Shown: one piece after another, positions 47,186 through 57,630 of the stretch | Position numbering within the stretch: position 1 is the stretch's first letter | Layout of the letters: every line of letters begins with the position of its first letter | NCBI GenBank assembly: GCA_963669155.1 | Contig: OZ022581.1 | Location: 7,277,726-7,341,725, forward strand | Reading direction: 5' to 3' | DNA length: 64,000 bases | Source of the DNA: Arbacia lixula | Taxonomy: Eukaryota > Echinodermata > Echinoidea > Arbacioida > Arbaciidae | Position numbers and translations under genes: made by a program | The notes under the pieces: generated by a model | Told to the model about the DNA's origin: nothing | Database searches by the model: none | What the model saw: the letters and a program-made list of their open reading frames with translations, nothing else

Positions 47186-50100
47186 TTAAATTGGAAGAAA
47201 CCCTCCTACCACGTTGAATTTGCGCAAGACTACATGACACTTGGGAAGGAGCGCTGTCTCGGGAAGGTCTAGATCGTCCTCTGGCAAGTGCGGCACCAAA
47301 CCCACTGATCTTTGTTCAGGACTCCCCTTCTGCTATTAAAAGAAAAAAACACAAAGTGGGCATGTTGATGTACAGGGTGGGAGAATTAATTTTATAAGAT
47401 ATGGTACATTTTGTAATATCTGGTAGTAATATGTACCATTTGTATCACTTCAGAAGCACATAGCACAAGCACATAACTGGTAATTACACTGTTTTTGTCT
47501 ATTGAACCAGTTCAAAATCCTTTCCCATTGCTCACGTTTAGATTTTCTGGCTTTGTGAACCCTGGTCCAGTTAGGATGTCAACATTTGCCATAGAACTGC
47601 AGTAACCAATGTGGTGTGGCTTAATTATATCCTATAAGGTATTAATAGTTTATTCTCAACCTGTTATCTAATGTCTGAACAACAGATTGTATGGCAGTCG
47701 TGCTGCTTAGTACCTGAGTAGAAAAAAGCCAGCCCTCATGCGCGGGCACAGTAAAGAACTTGTTAGCATGCACAGCAACTAGAAATGCACCATAGAGCTC
47801 TGTAAATGTGCTATATAATACTAACTCACCATAAAGGATTCGGCCTCATCCGAGTCTGTATCCATGGCAACCTCTTCATCATTGCCTGCCCCTCCAGCTT
47901 TACCTCCACATGAGAGATTAACCCAACTCTCCACCAGGGCTCCTCCCTCCATCTCCTCCCTGATCTTCACTCGCTTCTCTCCATCACCATTGTGACTGAC
48001 TGGATTCCACGCACTCTCCCTCCCAATCCCAGGTTCTGTTTTGCTATCAAGAGCTGCCTCCTGATGCTCACAGCAGAGACCGTGTTGGCTATCTCCTACA
48101 GTGCTGCAACAACAGAGTGCCTCGCCATTGCCCCCACCATCCACTCCATTACGTTCATTACCACATCGTCGATTTTGTTCATGATTTGGCTGCTTTTGCC
48201 CATGAGTTGGCTGGTTTTGTCTATGACTTGGCTGATTTTGCTCCTGCATGTGCCCACCTACCTCACCAGCTTGCATTAATGCAGCTGCACTGCAGTCATC
48301 TGCATCAGAGCTCAAGTCCTTTCTCCAGACCTCATCGCACAGGTGCTCTGCGCTCCGTTTCCCGCTATCCAACACATCGCTCCTTCCAATAATGTCAGAA
48401 GACGTTCCATCCATATCTGAACTGCTCTCAGTCTCACCAAACGTCGGATCACCATCTTTAAATGAGGGCTCCCTTGGTAAAGCGTCTTCCTGACTCCACA
48501 CTTCGGAGAGAAGTTTCATCAGATCAGTCTCACTCGGAAGGCCGGTTACACAAAAGAGCAGCAGCTTTCCATGGACGCCATCTATAGGCCATTGTGAATC
48601 TGGTGCTTCAGACTGCATGCTGTTATCCACATATGAGAGCTGAGCATCAAGAAAGAAGAAAAAAATCACCATCAGAGACCATAATATACATGTAGTCAAT
48701 GCGTGGATAATTCCCAAAGGAGAAATGCTCCAACATGTATGAAATGTGGCAGATCTGGTATGCTGTGGTATTTTGAAAACTGTCAGGGACTGACAGTTTT
48801 GACTTAACCAGATGTTCAGTTAGATTTTCGGGCTATGAGAACCCTGGACCGGTTAGGATGTCAAAACTTCCTATGGAACTGTAGTAACCAAAGGGGTGTG
48901 TCTCAATAATGCCCTAGAAATATTTTGAAGTTTAATGATAGCCCCTTGTCTATTGTCCATACAGTGGGTAAAGTGATAGTTGAACTGCTCAGTATTGAAT
49001 GGAGAAAAGCCAGCCAACATACACTACAGCTCAAAGGAATTGGCATAGGGAAAGGGAAAGGAAAGAAAGGGAAGGACCCACAGTTCTAAACCGCGGTATA
49101 TTTTGTCCAGTTCAGCATGAAACATTAGGCTAAAGAATCGTGTTTCATGCTGAACTAGACAAAATATACCGCAGTTTAAAACTGCGGCTCCTACCCTTTC
49201 TTCCCTTTCCCTTTCCCTATGCCAATTCCTTTTAGCTGTTATGTATGCTGTCTCAGTAAAGAATGTATTTAGTCCCCTACCATAACCAATCAATCAATCA
49301 ATCAGACCGTTTAATTGGCATAGTGTTTTTACTGAAGTAGGAATACACTGACTTTAATAGATAGTTTTACATCCAAGTTTCTTTCAGAACACCGACCCTG
49401 GGGGGTGTTTCACCAAGCTGTTCGTAAGCTACCAATGACTTTACGCACGACTGGGGACCTGTTCTTATGCTTGATAAGATTTGTTCCTGTTTTAATATAG
49501 TGGGACTTCATTTCCAACAATCCTAATCAAATTTGACCAATCATACACTTGTATTCAGACACTTGTTGACAACAAGATTTTTAATCTATAATGATCACAT
49601 TACAACTTACGCTGATGGGAATCAACATTACTGAGAATCTGATTTGGCACAAGAAAGGGTTACCAGTGATGCGTAAAGTCGTTTGTAGCTTAAAAACAGT
49701 TTGATGAAAAAAAAACCAAGGACTTTGCCCCCTCTATGGGTTTTGTGTCTATTACTTGTGCCAAATTGCGAGGGTGGTTACATAAAGAGTTAGCCCTCTC
49801 AGTACCTAACCATGAACACAGATTATTGCCTACACTACAGCTCAAAGGAATTGGCATAGGGAAAGGGAAAGGAAGAACGGGAAGGAGCCGCAGTTTTAAA
49901 CCGCGTTATATATATTGTCCAGTTCAGCACGAAACCCGATGCTTTAGCCTAAAAAGCATCGTGTTTCATGCTGAAGTGGACAAAATATACTGCAGTTTAA
50001 AACTGCGGCTCCTTCCCTTTCATCCCTTTCCCTTTCCCTATGCCAATTCCTTTGAGCTGTAGTGTACATAAAGAGTTAGCCCTCTAAGTACCTTACCACG

Positions 50101-53100
50101 AACATTTCATGTACAACACAGATTATTGCCTACAGGGCTGAATGGGTTCAAACCAATGAAACATTCTACCTCCTCTATCTTCGTTGGCGGGAGGATGCTG
50201 TTGATGTCTCGCACGTACTGCTTGACCCGGCGCAGTAATTCGGCCTGTTCTGCCCCTGCCTGCGGGAGAGAGAGGGCACCAGACGGGGCCGTGGTAGCTG
50301 CTCGCAGGAGTGTACGTCTGACGGGAATAGAGAGGAGTTTCCAAGGAGACGTGCAGCTGGAAGGAGATGTGCCACTCTCCTCACCACCAAGCTACACCAC
50401 CAACAGAGAATTAAACAGGGAAAATGACACAAAACCTCTAATAATATGTTGTATTTAAATAACGTATCCAGTTATGTGAGGCTATAGCATCATGTTTCAT
50501 CCTGAACTGGGCAAAATATACCGCGGTTTAAAACTGCGGCTCCTTCCCTTTCATCCCTTTCCCTTTACCCGTGCCAATTACTTTGAGCTGTAGTGTATAT
50601 ACAGGTTGGCTTTTTTTCCTCTCAGATACCATATAATCTGCTGTGTGGAAAATATACAACACGCTATGAACAACCTTCAAATTCCTGATAGGGCGCAATT
50701 AAGCCATACTCTTTTGGTTACTGTAGTTCCATGCAATAACCAGGGTTCACAAAGCCAGAAAATCTGAGCAAATGTGAGCAACGGGTTAAAGCGCTTTTAA
50801 ATATCTATTTTCTTTGGTCGTCAGATGCTCGCAAGTCTTTGTGACATGTGTCTAATCCTATTTTAACATCACGGCAGCCAGAGGCACACTCATTTCAATC
50901 CTTACGAATGACTTTACGAGCGACTGGTGATCCCTTCTTTTGCTAAATCAGATTCTCAATGAACAAAGTGTGGTATTGCAATTAGCATAAGAAGGGATCA
51001 CCAGTTGTTCGTCAAGCTGTTCGTAAGTTACGAACGACTGGTGATCCCTTCTTGTGCTAAATCAGATTCTCAATGAACAAAGTGTGGTATCATAATTAGC
51101 ATAAGAAGGGATCACCAGTTGTTCGTAATGGGTGGAGTGCAGAATGGTGGAGTAAGTATCTTGTTGAAGGTCAAGAGTGCCATGGTTGAGCTTGAATCTG
51201 GGACCTTGCATTTTCAAAAGAATATACTTCCTGATTTACAAACTTTGTCCTTCCACAAAATGCCTATATTGAAAGTGCCAATAATTGATAGCTTAATTGA
51301 ATTTAGCTTTCCCAACTTTCATTCAAATTCTTGAAAGAAGGGGCTTCAAAGCAAAATAAAGAAGAAATCTGACATTACAAACTAAATTGTGTGATTCATG
51401 TTAACAGTTTGAACAAGAGTGCATGTCAGATTCTAAGTCACAAAACACACTCAGATATTTATAATTAATCAAAGATTTCAGGCATGTTGACTGAAACACC
51501 GTTTCCCTCAACAAAAGTTGAGACATTCCTTTTACATTTCCATACAATTACTCTTGAATGGCACAGTCTTGCTTACCTCCACAGCAGGAAAGTATTTGTT
51601 TATCACGGCATACATTTCTTCTGTTGTCCCTATATTCTTGATCTTATCCAGGACGATCTGCAACACAACATACATGAAAGGAATCAACAAGAATGTTTAT
51701 GAGTAGTGTGTCATATTGTTAATTTGCAACCACTTGTTAAATACTTCCACATGTTAAAGGGTTACTAAATTAGAAAAATAAGTTCCCACTATAAATCTAT
51801 GTAAAATTATCCACTAAAAACAAATTCCACCTTCGTTTGCCGCAATAAAGTCTCATTTTAACGAAAATTTGAAAAAATGCACGCCTCCATTGACGTCAGA
51901 AGAGTCAAATACCATAAAAGACTCCACTGTTAAACTTAGATTGTACGAAAGTCAATAATAGACAATCTGTGTAATGTATTCACAACTTTCCCCATAACTG
52001 CGTAGTAACGCGTTATTGCATTCACCTGTATCTTGTCATTCAGATTCAATGGATGGAATGCACTTTGAATCTATTAGTTGTTGCGACTAGGACAAACCTC
52101 GGACAAGCTTTGGGGTTCCCACTGGTAACGTATTGTTTGAACGGCGTGAATACAATATTTTATTCACGCCATTGGTATTTATGGCATTTTTACCTCTCTG
52201 ACGTCACTGGAGGCATGCGTTTTTTAAAATTTTCGTCAAAATGAGACTTTATTGCGGCAAACGAATGTGAAATTGATTTTTAGTGGATAATTTTACATAG
52301 ATTAGTGGGAACTTATTTTTCTAATTTAGTAACCCTTTAAGAGCCAGAGCAACACGCTTTTACACTGGGGTTGGGTTCAGGGTATGTAGTCCCCCACTGT
52401 AAGAAAGAACACCATGAATCAAAGTATCCCCTGTGAAAAATGATTTTCCCAAAAGACTTATCATCCAAAATTAATTTCAAGGTGTACATTTTGTGGCATT
52501 AGCCCCCACAAATAATTTACTAATTCTATTCGTTTCTCCTCTATTACATGATAATTCCTCAATTGCATATGAAACTTGTATACAGTAATCAATGGTAAAC
52601 AACAGATAGATATATGCGAGTACTTGCACCATTAATCATCGCAATTACATGATGGTCAATGACAAAACCTTGTAAACGCACATCTTGATAAAACAGGGCG
52701 AGGTAAGCAAAGAGTTATGTGCCCCTACCCTCCTCCTAAGCTCGACAAGGATCTTGGTGCAGCGGAGTGACTGAACGGAACGCCCCTGCATCTTCCTCAA
52801 CTGCTTGTCGACGATCCCCAGGATGTGTATGGCACGCCTGAAGTGGCTGACATCGTCGTTGCACACGATGACCAGCACGACAGCCAGGAAGAGCCTGAGA
52901 GGGGCGAGGGTGACCACCTTGAAGCAGCCCATCCCTTTCCTCAGCACAAACTCTGCATAGATTAGTGGATTCAGTAACAACATTTGGCAGACTTCAATAT
53001 CAAGCCTTTTGTACATTCTAAGTACTCAATTACACATGTACAGTACTGTAGGCTAGCCTCAAATTAAGAGTCTACATAGGTATGGCTAGTGGCCCATTCT

Positions 53101-54168
53101 TACCGCAGTCTCCTTACTTGATGCACTAGCAAAAATGGGCATTAGAAAGCAATGGTAATGTTATTATGCATGGGACTACAATTTCACCATTGGCACAACA
53201 GTTTCGGTCAAATTAAGCCACGCAATTCCTAGTAAAAAACACAAATTTCATCAAATTATAATTTTTTCAAAGTTTAAGCTACAAAAAATTACATTCTTCA
53301 GAAAATATCAAAATGATATGCCGACCAGAAACTCTGTTTTCATCCAAGTTCCTGCTTTGCACCTGCTCGGTGAGTGCTTCGGTCACCGACTGGAGAAGGA
53401 AAATATGATCGAAATGAAGACACTCGTCTTATTATGGCATCCCCCTTGTTTTCTGGACCTAGTTGCATTAAACATCTAGGGTAGCCTCAAAGAAAATAGA
53501 ATTCTTCTATTAAGACTAGAGTCCACTTCAAACATAAATCATTTACACTAATTTTGGTGTTTTAATGTAGATCTCTGTTCACCTGCTGTTACTTACCGCA
53601 GGTGAACATAGTCTAGATCTATATTAAAACACCACAAGTTTGCATCAAATTCAATCAAAATTCAAAGTCAACACTATATACTGTCAAACTCAAACTGAGT
53701 GTGAATTACTTAATTCACTTTAGTTTAAGACGGAAAAAACCTTCCACGACTAATAACAATACGACTTTGCGAACTGGAAGGAACTACAGGTATAAATTAC
53801 AGGCCAGGTATATTGTTAAAATCTAGTAGTACTGAGAGTGAGACTGAGAGTGAGACTGAGAGGGAGACTGAGAGACAGCACTCAGCAGGCTGCAGCGGCG
53901 GGGCCGCGCGCGCCGAGTGGGACGGCCGGGCGGGTCCGCTGGTTGTGGGGTAAGGTCTGCGCTGCCGTTCAGAAGCTGGAGCTACACTGTAGCCGATACC
54001 TGCCCGATTAACGCGATTTCTGTTATTGCAGAGACAATGCAATAATCTGTTAATTTGAGGAATTATTTCAATTATCACATTCATATCATGTTAATACACT
54101 GTACCTTGTAGGAGGGTAACCATGCCGTGTTTTGCTGCATGTTCCAGAATTATGTCTTCGACTCGCAT
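47186..54168 (-). CDS. Unrecognised multi-exon gene (orphan)
   Basis: Read on the - strand. Proposed exons: 54168-54105 (first, ATG at 54168; 21 codons plus one base), one or more exons between 54104 and 53390 not resolved, then 53389-53326, 52952-52729, 51657-51577, 50391-50170, 48639-47830, 47332-47186 (TAA). From 53389 onward every junction closes in phase. The protein begins MRVEDIILEHAAKHGM. The 52952-52729 exon is hydrophobic and basic (LAPLRLFLAVVLVIVC, then RRAIHILGIVDKQLRKMQ), probably a helical domain. The 270-codon exon is acidic and Ser/Gln/Asn-rich with Q-N-Q-P repeats (disordered) and ends MDTDSDEAESFM. The last exon ends HVVLRKFNVVGGFLPI. I recognise no domain and give no function. 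The coherent phasing and a codon-like pattern in five consecutive exons argue that it is real. Confidence 0.72.
47333..47829 (-). other. Orphan-gene last intron
   Basis: Nearly filled by dispersed repeat family D copy 2 (about 47515-47765). No coding sequence. Confidence 0.55.
49022..49243. mobile_element. Foldback MITE family A, copy 5
   Basis: Hairpin element bordered by TA on both sides and inserted inside dispersed repeat D copy 3, whose two halves resume on either side. This gives a clear empty-site comparison with copy 1 at 31060 and supports a TA target duplication. Confidence 0.88.
49397..49715. mobile_element. Foldback MITE, family B copy 2
   Basis: Starts GGGGTGTTTCACCAAGCTG, as the copy at 1213 does, and ends with the decayed inverse (CAGTTTGATGAAA). 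The internal CACAAGAAAGGGTTACCAGT corresponds to the inverse of the left arm. Confidence 0.7.
49833..50064. mobile_element. Foldback MITE family A, copy 6
   Basis: Termini CACTACAGCTCAAAGG and CCTTTGAGCTGTAGTG with TA on both sides. A 55- to 68-bp flanking direct duplication (AAAGAGTTAGCCCTCT to GATTATTGCCTACA) lies on both sides, at 49781-49834 and about 50066-50133. Confidence 0.9.
50479..50595. mobile_element. Foldback MITE family A, copy 7 (half element)
   Basis: Only one arm, from the hairpin centre (GCATCATGTTTCAT) to the terminus TTTGAGCTGTAGTG. It is followed directly by repeat D copy 4 in reverse orientation. Confidence 0.85.
50600..50790 (-). repeat. Dispersed repeat family D, copy 4
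   Basis: Reverse-strand copy with GGTTGGCTTTTTTTCCTCTCAG, GTTACTGTAGTTCCATGCAA and CACAAAGCCAGAAAATCTGA as key words. It abuts the half MITE at the same internal position where MITE copy 5 interrupts repeat copy 3. Confidence 0.7.
50902..51128. repeat. Two tandem compact family-B foldback units
   Basis: Two copies of about 110 bp, each itself palindromic (CGACTGGTGATCCCTTCTT and AAGAAGGGATCACCAG). They are derived from the MITE family seen at 1213 and 49397 by loss of the centre and outer ends, and are arranged head to tail. Confidence 0.75.
51758..52336. mobile_element. 579-bp piggyBac-like MITE with TTAA duplication
   Basis: Terminal inverted repeats AGGGTTACTAAATTAG and CTAATTTAGTAACCCT, extending about 160 bp with few mismatches. 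TTAA lies directly outside both ends (51754-51757 and 52337-52340). No transposase; non-autonomous. It lies in an intron of the orphan gene. Confidence 0.9.
52340..52728 (-). other. Orphan-gene intron remainder
   Basis: AT-rich intron sequence between the TTAA MITE and the exon at 52729. Nothing further is recognised. Confidence 0.4.
53551..53634. repeat. Compact hairpin in orphan-gene intron
   Basis: TTTTGGTGTTTTAATGTAGATC with GTTCACCTGC, and the inverse GCAGGTGAAC with GATCTATATTAAAACACC, form a stem with an 11-nt loop that contains a donor-like GTAAGT on the - strand. Probably a miniature foldback element. Confidence 0.7.
53815..54060 (-). other. GC-rich patch and (GAGACT)n near the orphan-gene 5' end
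   Basis: A GC-rich block (53885-53950) beside a CTCAGTCTCA-type hexamer/dodecamer repeat (53828-53880). An open frame crosses it on the - strand and could be the unresolved second exon, since its phase would fit. Acceptor and donor are weak, so I leave it uncalled; it may instead be a promoter-proximal element. Confidence 0.3.
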
Positions 54169-54630
54169 ATTCGCGGTTGTTGTTTCATATGTGAAAGTTT
54201 GTTTATAGATCGTGTAAAGCACTTCCTAGCTGTTACTGTACCTAGCCTGGGTTCCAGGCCGTACAGAACATTAGACTTGTCACTTCACGATTGTCATATT
54301 TTTTCCCGTCTATTAGCCTGAAATAACGCTGAGAATAACGCTGAGAATGATCCTGTTGCCAGGACTGTAAATGCCAAACAGCCAGGAAACCAGGATATGC
54401 TGTTACACGCATAGAGTTAACCCATTATAAAATGGACTACCTTTGCGATATGCTGCAGAAGAAATGGCAGCCATTTTTCAAAATGGCAGCCGTGGAAATG
54501 AAGTATTGACCACTATTTAATGAAACATTTTCCTGACTTTGCAACATGTGCAATAGTCAAGGCATGCATTATTTTTGAAACTGTGCATTGCGGTTGTTAG
54601 TGGATTAACATGTGTGATGCACAATGGACA
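54169..54630. promoter_or_regulatory. Putative upstream region of orphan gene
   Basis: Upstream of the proposed start codon at 54168 on the - strand. No TATA box stands out and no repeat is recognised. The promoter role is inference from position only. Confidence 0.25.
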
Positions 54631-54633
54631 TTG

Positions 54634-54680
54634 TTAGTAGTAGTAGTAATAGTAGTAGCAGTAGCAGTAGTAGTAGTAGT

Positions 54681-54711
<31 letters not shown>

Positions 54712-54727
54712 TAGTAGTAGCAGTAGC

Positions 54728-54789
<62 letters not shown>

Positions 54790-54866
54790 CAGTAGTATAG
54801 TAGGCCTTGTAGTATTGTAAAGTAGTAGTAGTAGAAGTTGTAGTAGTAGTAGTAGTGGTAGAAGTG

Positions 54867-54929
<63 letters not shown>

Positions 54930-54938
54930 TAGTAGTAA

Positions 54939-54980
<42 letters not shown>

Positions 54981-55010
54981 ATAGGAGCAGTAGTAGTAGT
55001 GGTAGTAGTA

Positions 55011-55069
<59 letters not shown>

Positions 55070-55085
55070 TAGTAGTAGTAGAAAT
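54634..55085. repeat. (TAG)n trinucleotide array, about 450 bp
   Basis: Near-pure TAG/GTA repeats with scattered CAG, TATAG and GAAG interruptions. The - strand open frame of Leu/Tyr runs is a repeat translation. Confidence 0.95.
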
Positions 55086-55089
55086 AGTG

Positions 55090-57180
55090 GAAGTAGTGGA
55101 ATTTGTGATGGTCGAATTAATCATCTGGACACGCAAATAAAACCTAATAAAGAATTGTTATAAGCATACAAATGTAAAAGTTCCTGTTTGAATTGCGCAT
55201 ATCAAAATGTTGTAATGCCTAAATTTGACATTGTTTGAATTCGAACTTTATTTAAGTTTGAACATTTGAGTTATCAATCAAAAGGGAAAAGGTGTTTTTT
55301 TTTTATACCACGTAGTACTATGGGGTTTGCGTTCGAGTGTATAGTGCATGTCACTGTCGCATACGGGGACGCATATAGCGGCTGATATTGTTTGAGTGCC
55401 GATCATCTTCCAGGAAGAGGATGTGTTTTAACAGGAAAATTGAAATGTAATGAAATGCAAATGAGATTTCCTCCCATACTCAATTCGATTAAAATAATTA
55501 TGACACAAACAATCAATATCTATTCTAAATAACCTTCCGATAATGAACTGTAACCCTGGTTGTCCGATTAATCTGATTCCATTGTATGCCCGCCAATTAC
55601 CATTATTGATACATTTGAGATACACGTATTTATGATGATGTGTACTATATTGCTGAAGGTGGTTATGATTGGTGCACCCTATTTGGGTGAATACATGAAT
55701 GCGCGCATCAAGGGAAATATACTATGGTATTTTGTAACGCGGAAAACATTTTAAAGGGTCCCTTTCAAAGCTTGTCCGCGTAAACAAAAGATCATGTTCA
55801 TAATGGCACGTATACACCACACGATGCAATGTAGATGTTAGTGAGATATAGGGAGCTTATTTTGATGTAATGATGTACATATTTTTGTCCTAAATATGCT
55901 TTACATCTTCACCTTGGCTTTAGATATGGAATAAAAGCTGGGAATCTGTTGTGCGCATGTCGCTATTAATCGCTGCCCAGTTAGCAAGAAGCACATTTCT
56001 CATAGATCATTGGACTTTTCTTTGATTATTCAATGAAACATTTCTGTGTTAACATTATTAAGTGAATAACCTTTTAAAAATTATTCAGTCCTCTTAAAAG
56101 GTTATTCTAAAGTAGTTTTTTTTTTTACAAACATTTCTAACAAAGGTTTTATCTGCCCACCACACCCAATGCTGAATGCACAACTCCTTCGTATGTCAGA
56201 TAAACTGCTGCTCTGTGGAAATTGCGTGTTTTACACGTGGGAAAAGTCACATGTAGCGTACAAAGGGTTAACCATCTTTCTTTTCCTGCTTGTACAGTTA
56301 GCACCTTTCTTTCAGACGCGGGTGCGGGGACAATTTCCTGTTACGGCCACTCGGCACCTGCTATGCGGGCAACGAAAAGAACGTAAGAGAGTTTACTTGC
56401 TTCTAAAAATTGAGAACGATTTTTCGAAGCTTCACCGAAATCATGTCACACGCGAAACGTGTGACGTTTGACGGGAATTTCATTGACATGTTTGTTTCCC
56501 TGAAGGCGGGAGCATGTTGTTTACAACCGCCATACCCTTGTCAGCTAAGATTACAATAGTTCTATTATTGTCGGTATTTTCAGCGAGACAAAAGAAGATT
56601 TCTATGATTGAGGTTAAGGCGCAGGTGAAGGTGGACGAAAGAAGAGAACAGCTTATTTATTTCTTACCTGTTCTTATTTCTAGGCACGTGGGTGGATGTT
56701 TCTTATTACGTTGATATAAAAAAAAAAGTGCGAAAATCGACTACTCTGTTGGAAGTGATTTTTTTTTTCATTCGCATAGAGTGCGCACATCTGCACAATC
56801 TGCCTTCAGTCAAGTTCTTACTATTGTGTCTTTACTTAATCGTTTCTTTATTACAGCCTTGATTTGCAACGTTGATTTGATTACACATTTTTTAATTCAA
56901 TATCTGCTATCCCATCATGCACCAATGTCAATTTGGGAAACATGACCAAAGCAACAATAGGTATCAATATCTTTCTGCCCACCTCTTACATGTATTACCA
57001 CCAATAAGGTATTGCTATTACCTTAACATTATGGAGAATATTACTATGTCGTGATATTCGATTTTAATAAAACGAAACGCAAAATGTAATTGAATATTTA
57101 AATTTGTTAATCTTCCTGTTAGTAATTCAATCCAGCGTTATCCTTTACACTGTTATGTGTGAACGATGTGTTTCAGGGGT
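55090..57180. other. Intergenic stretch
   Basis: AT-rich, with open frames of 60-100 codons (56169-56471, 56514-56714) that show no domain. No gene supported. Confidence 0.4.
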
Positions 57181-57209
57181 CGGAATGCTCGTCATCCTTC
57201 TCCATCTCT

Positions 57210-57235
57210 CTACCCCCCCCCCCCCTCCCCCTCCC

Positions 57236-57289
<54 letters not shown>

Positions 57290-57330
57290 CCTCTCTCTCT
57301 CTCTCTCTCCCTCTCTCTCCCTTCTATTGT
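57210..57330. repeat. (C)n and (CT)n microsatellite
   Basis: A C-run at 57211-57225, then (CT)n to about 57323, directly beside the LINE 3' tail. Confidence 0.9.
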
Positions 57331-57630
57331 ATGTTTCGTTTCGTTTCGTTTCATTTATTCATTTTCATTTCAAATAAAAACAATACATATATATACAAAT
57401 TATAATTCGAGGTATACACGGTATAAGTCAAAATGAAAATAGGAAACTACAAATAAAGCCAAAGGGCCTTGTGGAGGCGCAGTTCCCAGAACATTGTTAC
57501 CAGTTTTTACCTATACACACACAAGAAGAAACAACAGAAAAACAAAAAACATGTAAAATGACAAATTGACAGAATATGAATTTGAATACGAGATTGCTTG
57601 CATAACACAGAATGAATATATAGGTTTGCG

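Larger units (their letters stand above)
48640..50169 (-). other. Orphan-gene intron with nested repeats
   Basis: Contains repeat family D copy 3 (about 48795-49275) split by MITE A copy 5 (49022-49243), MITE family B copy 2 (49397-49715) and MITE A copy 6 (49833-50064). No coding sequence. Confidence 0.65.

Noticed and set aside
47821..47829. Extending the orphan gene's 270-codon exon to the in-frame stop at 47821
   Set aside because: A consensus donor (GTGAGT) precedes the stop by six bases and the next exon joins in phase.
54786..55136. 116-codon Leu/Tyr open frame on the - strand
   Set aside because: Pure (TAG)n repeat translation.
56169..56714. Possible small genes upstream of the LINE
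   Set aside because: Open frames of 66-100 codons without domains, splice partners or conserved motifs that I can recognise.
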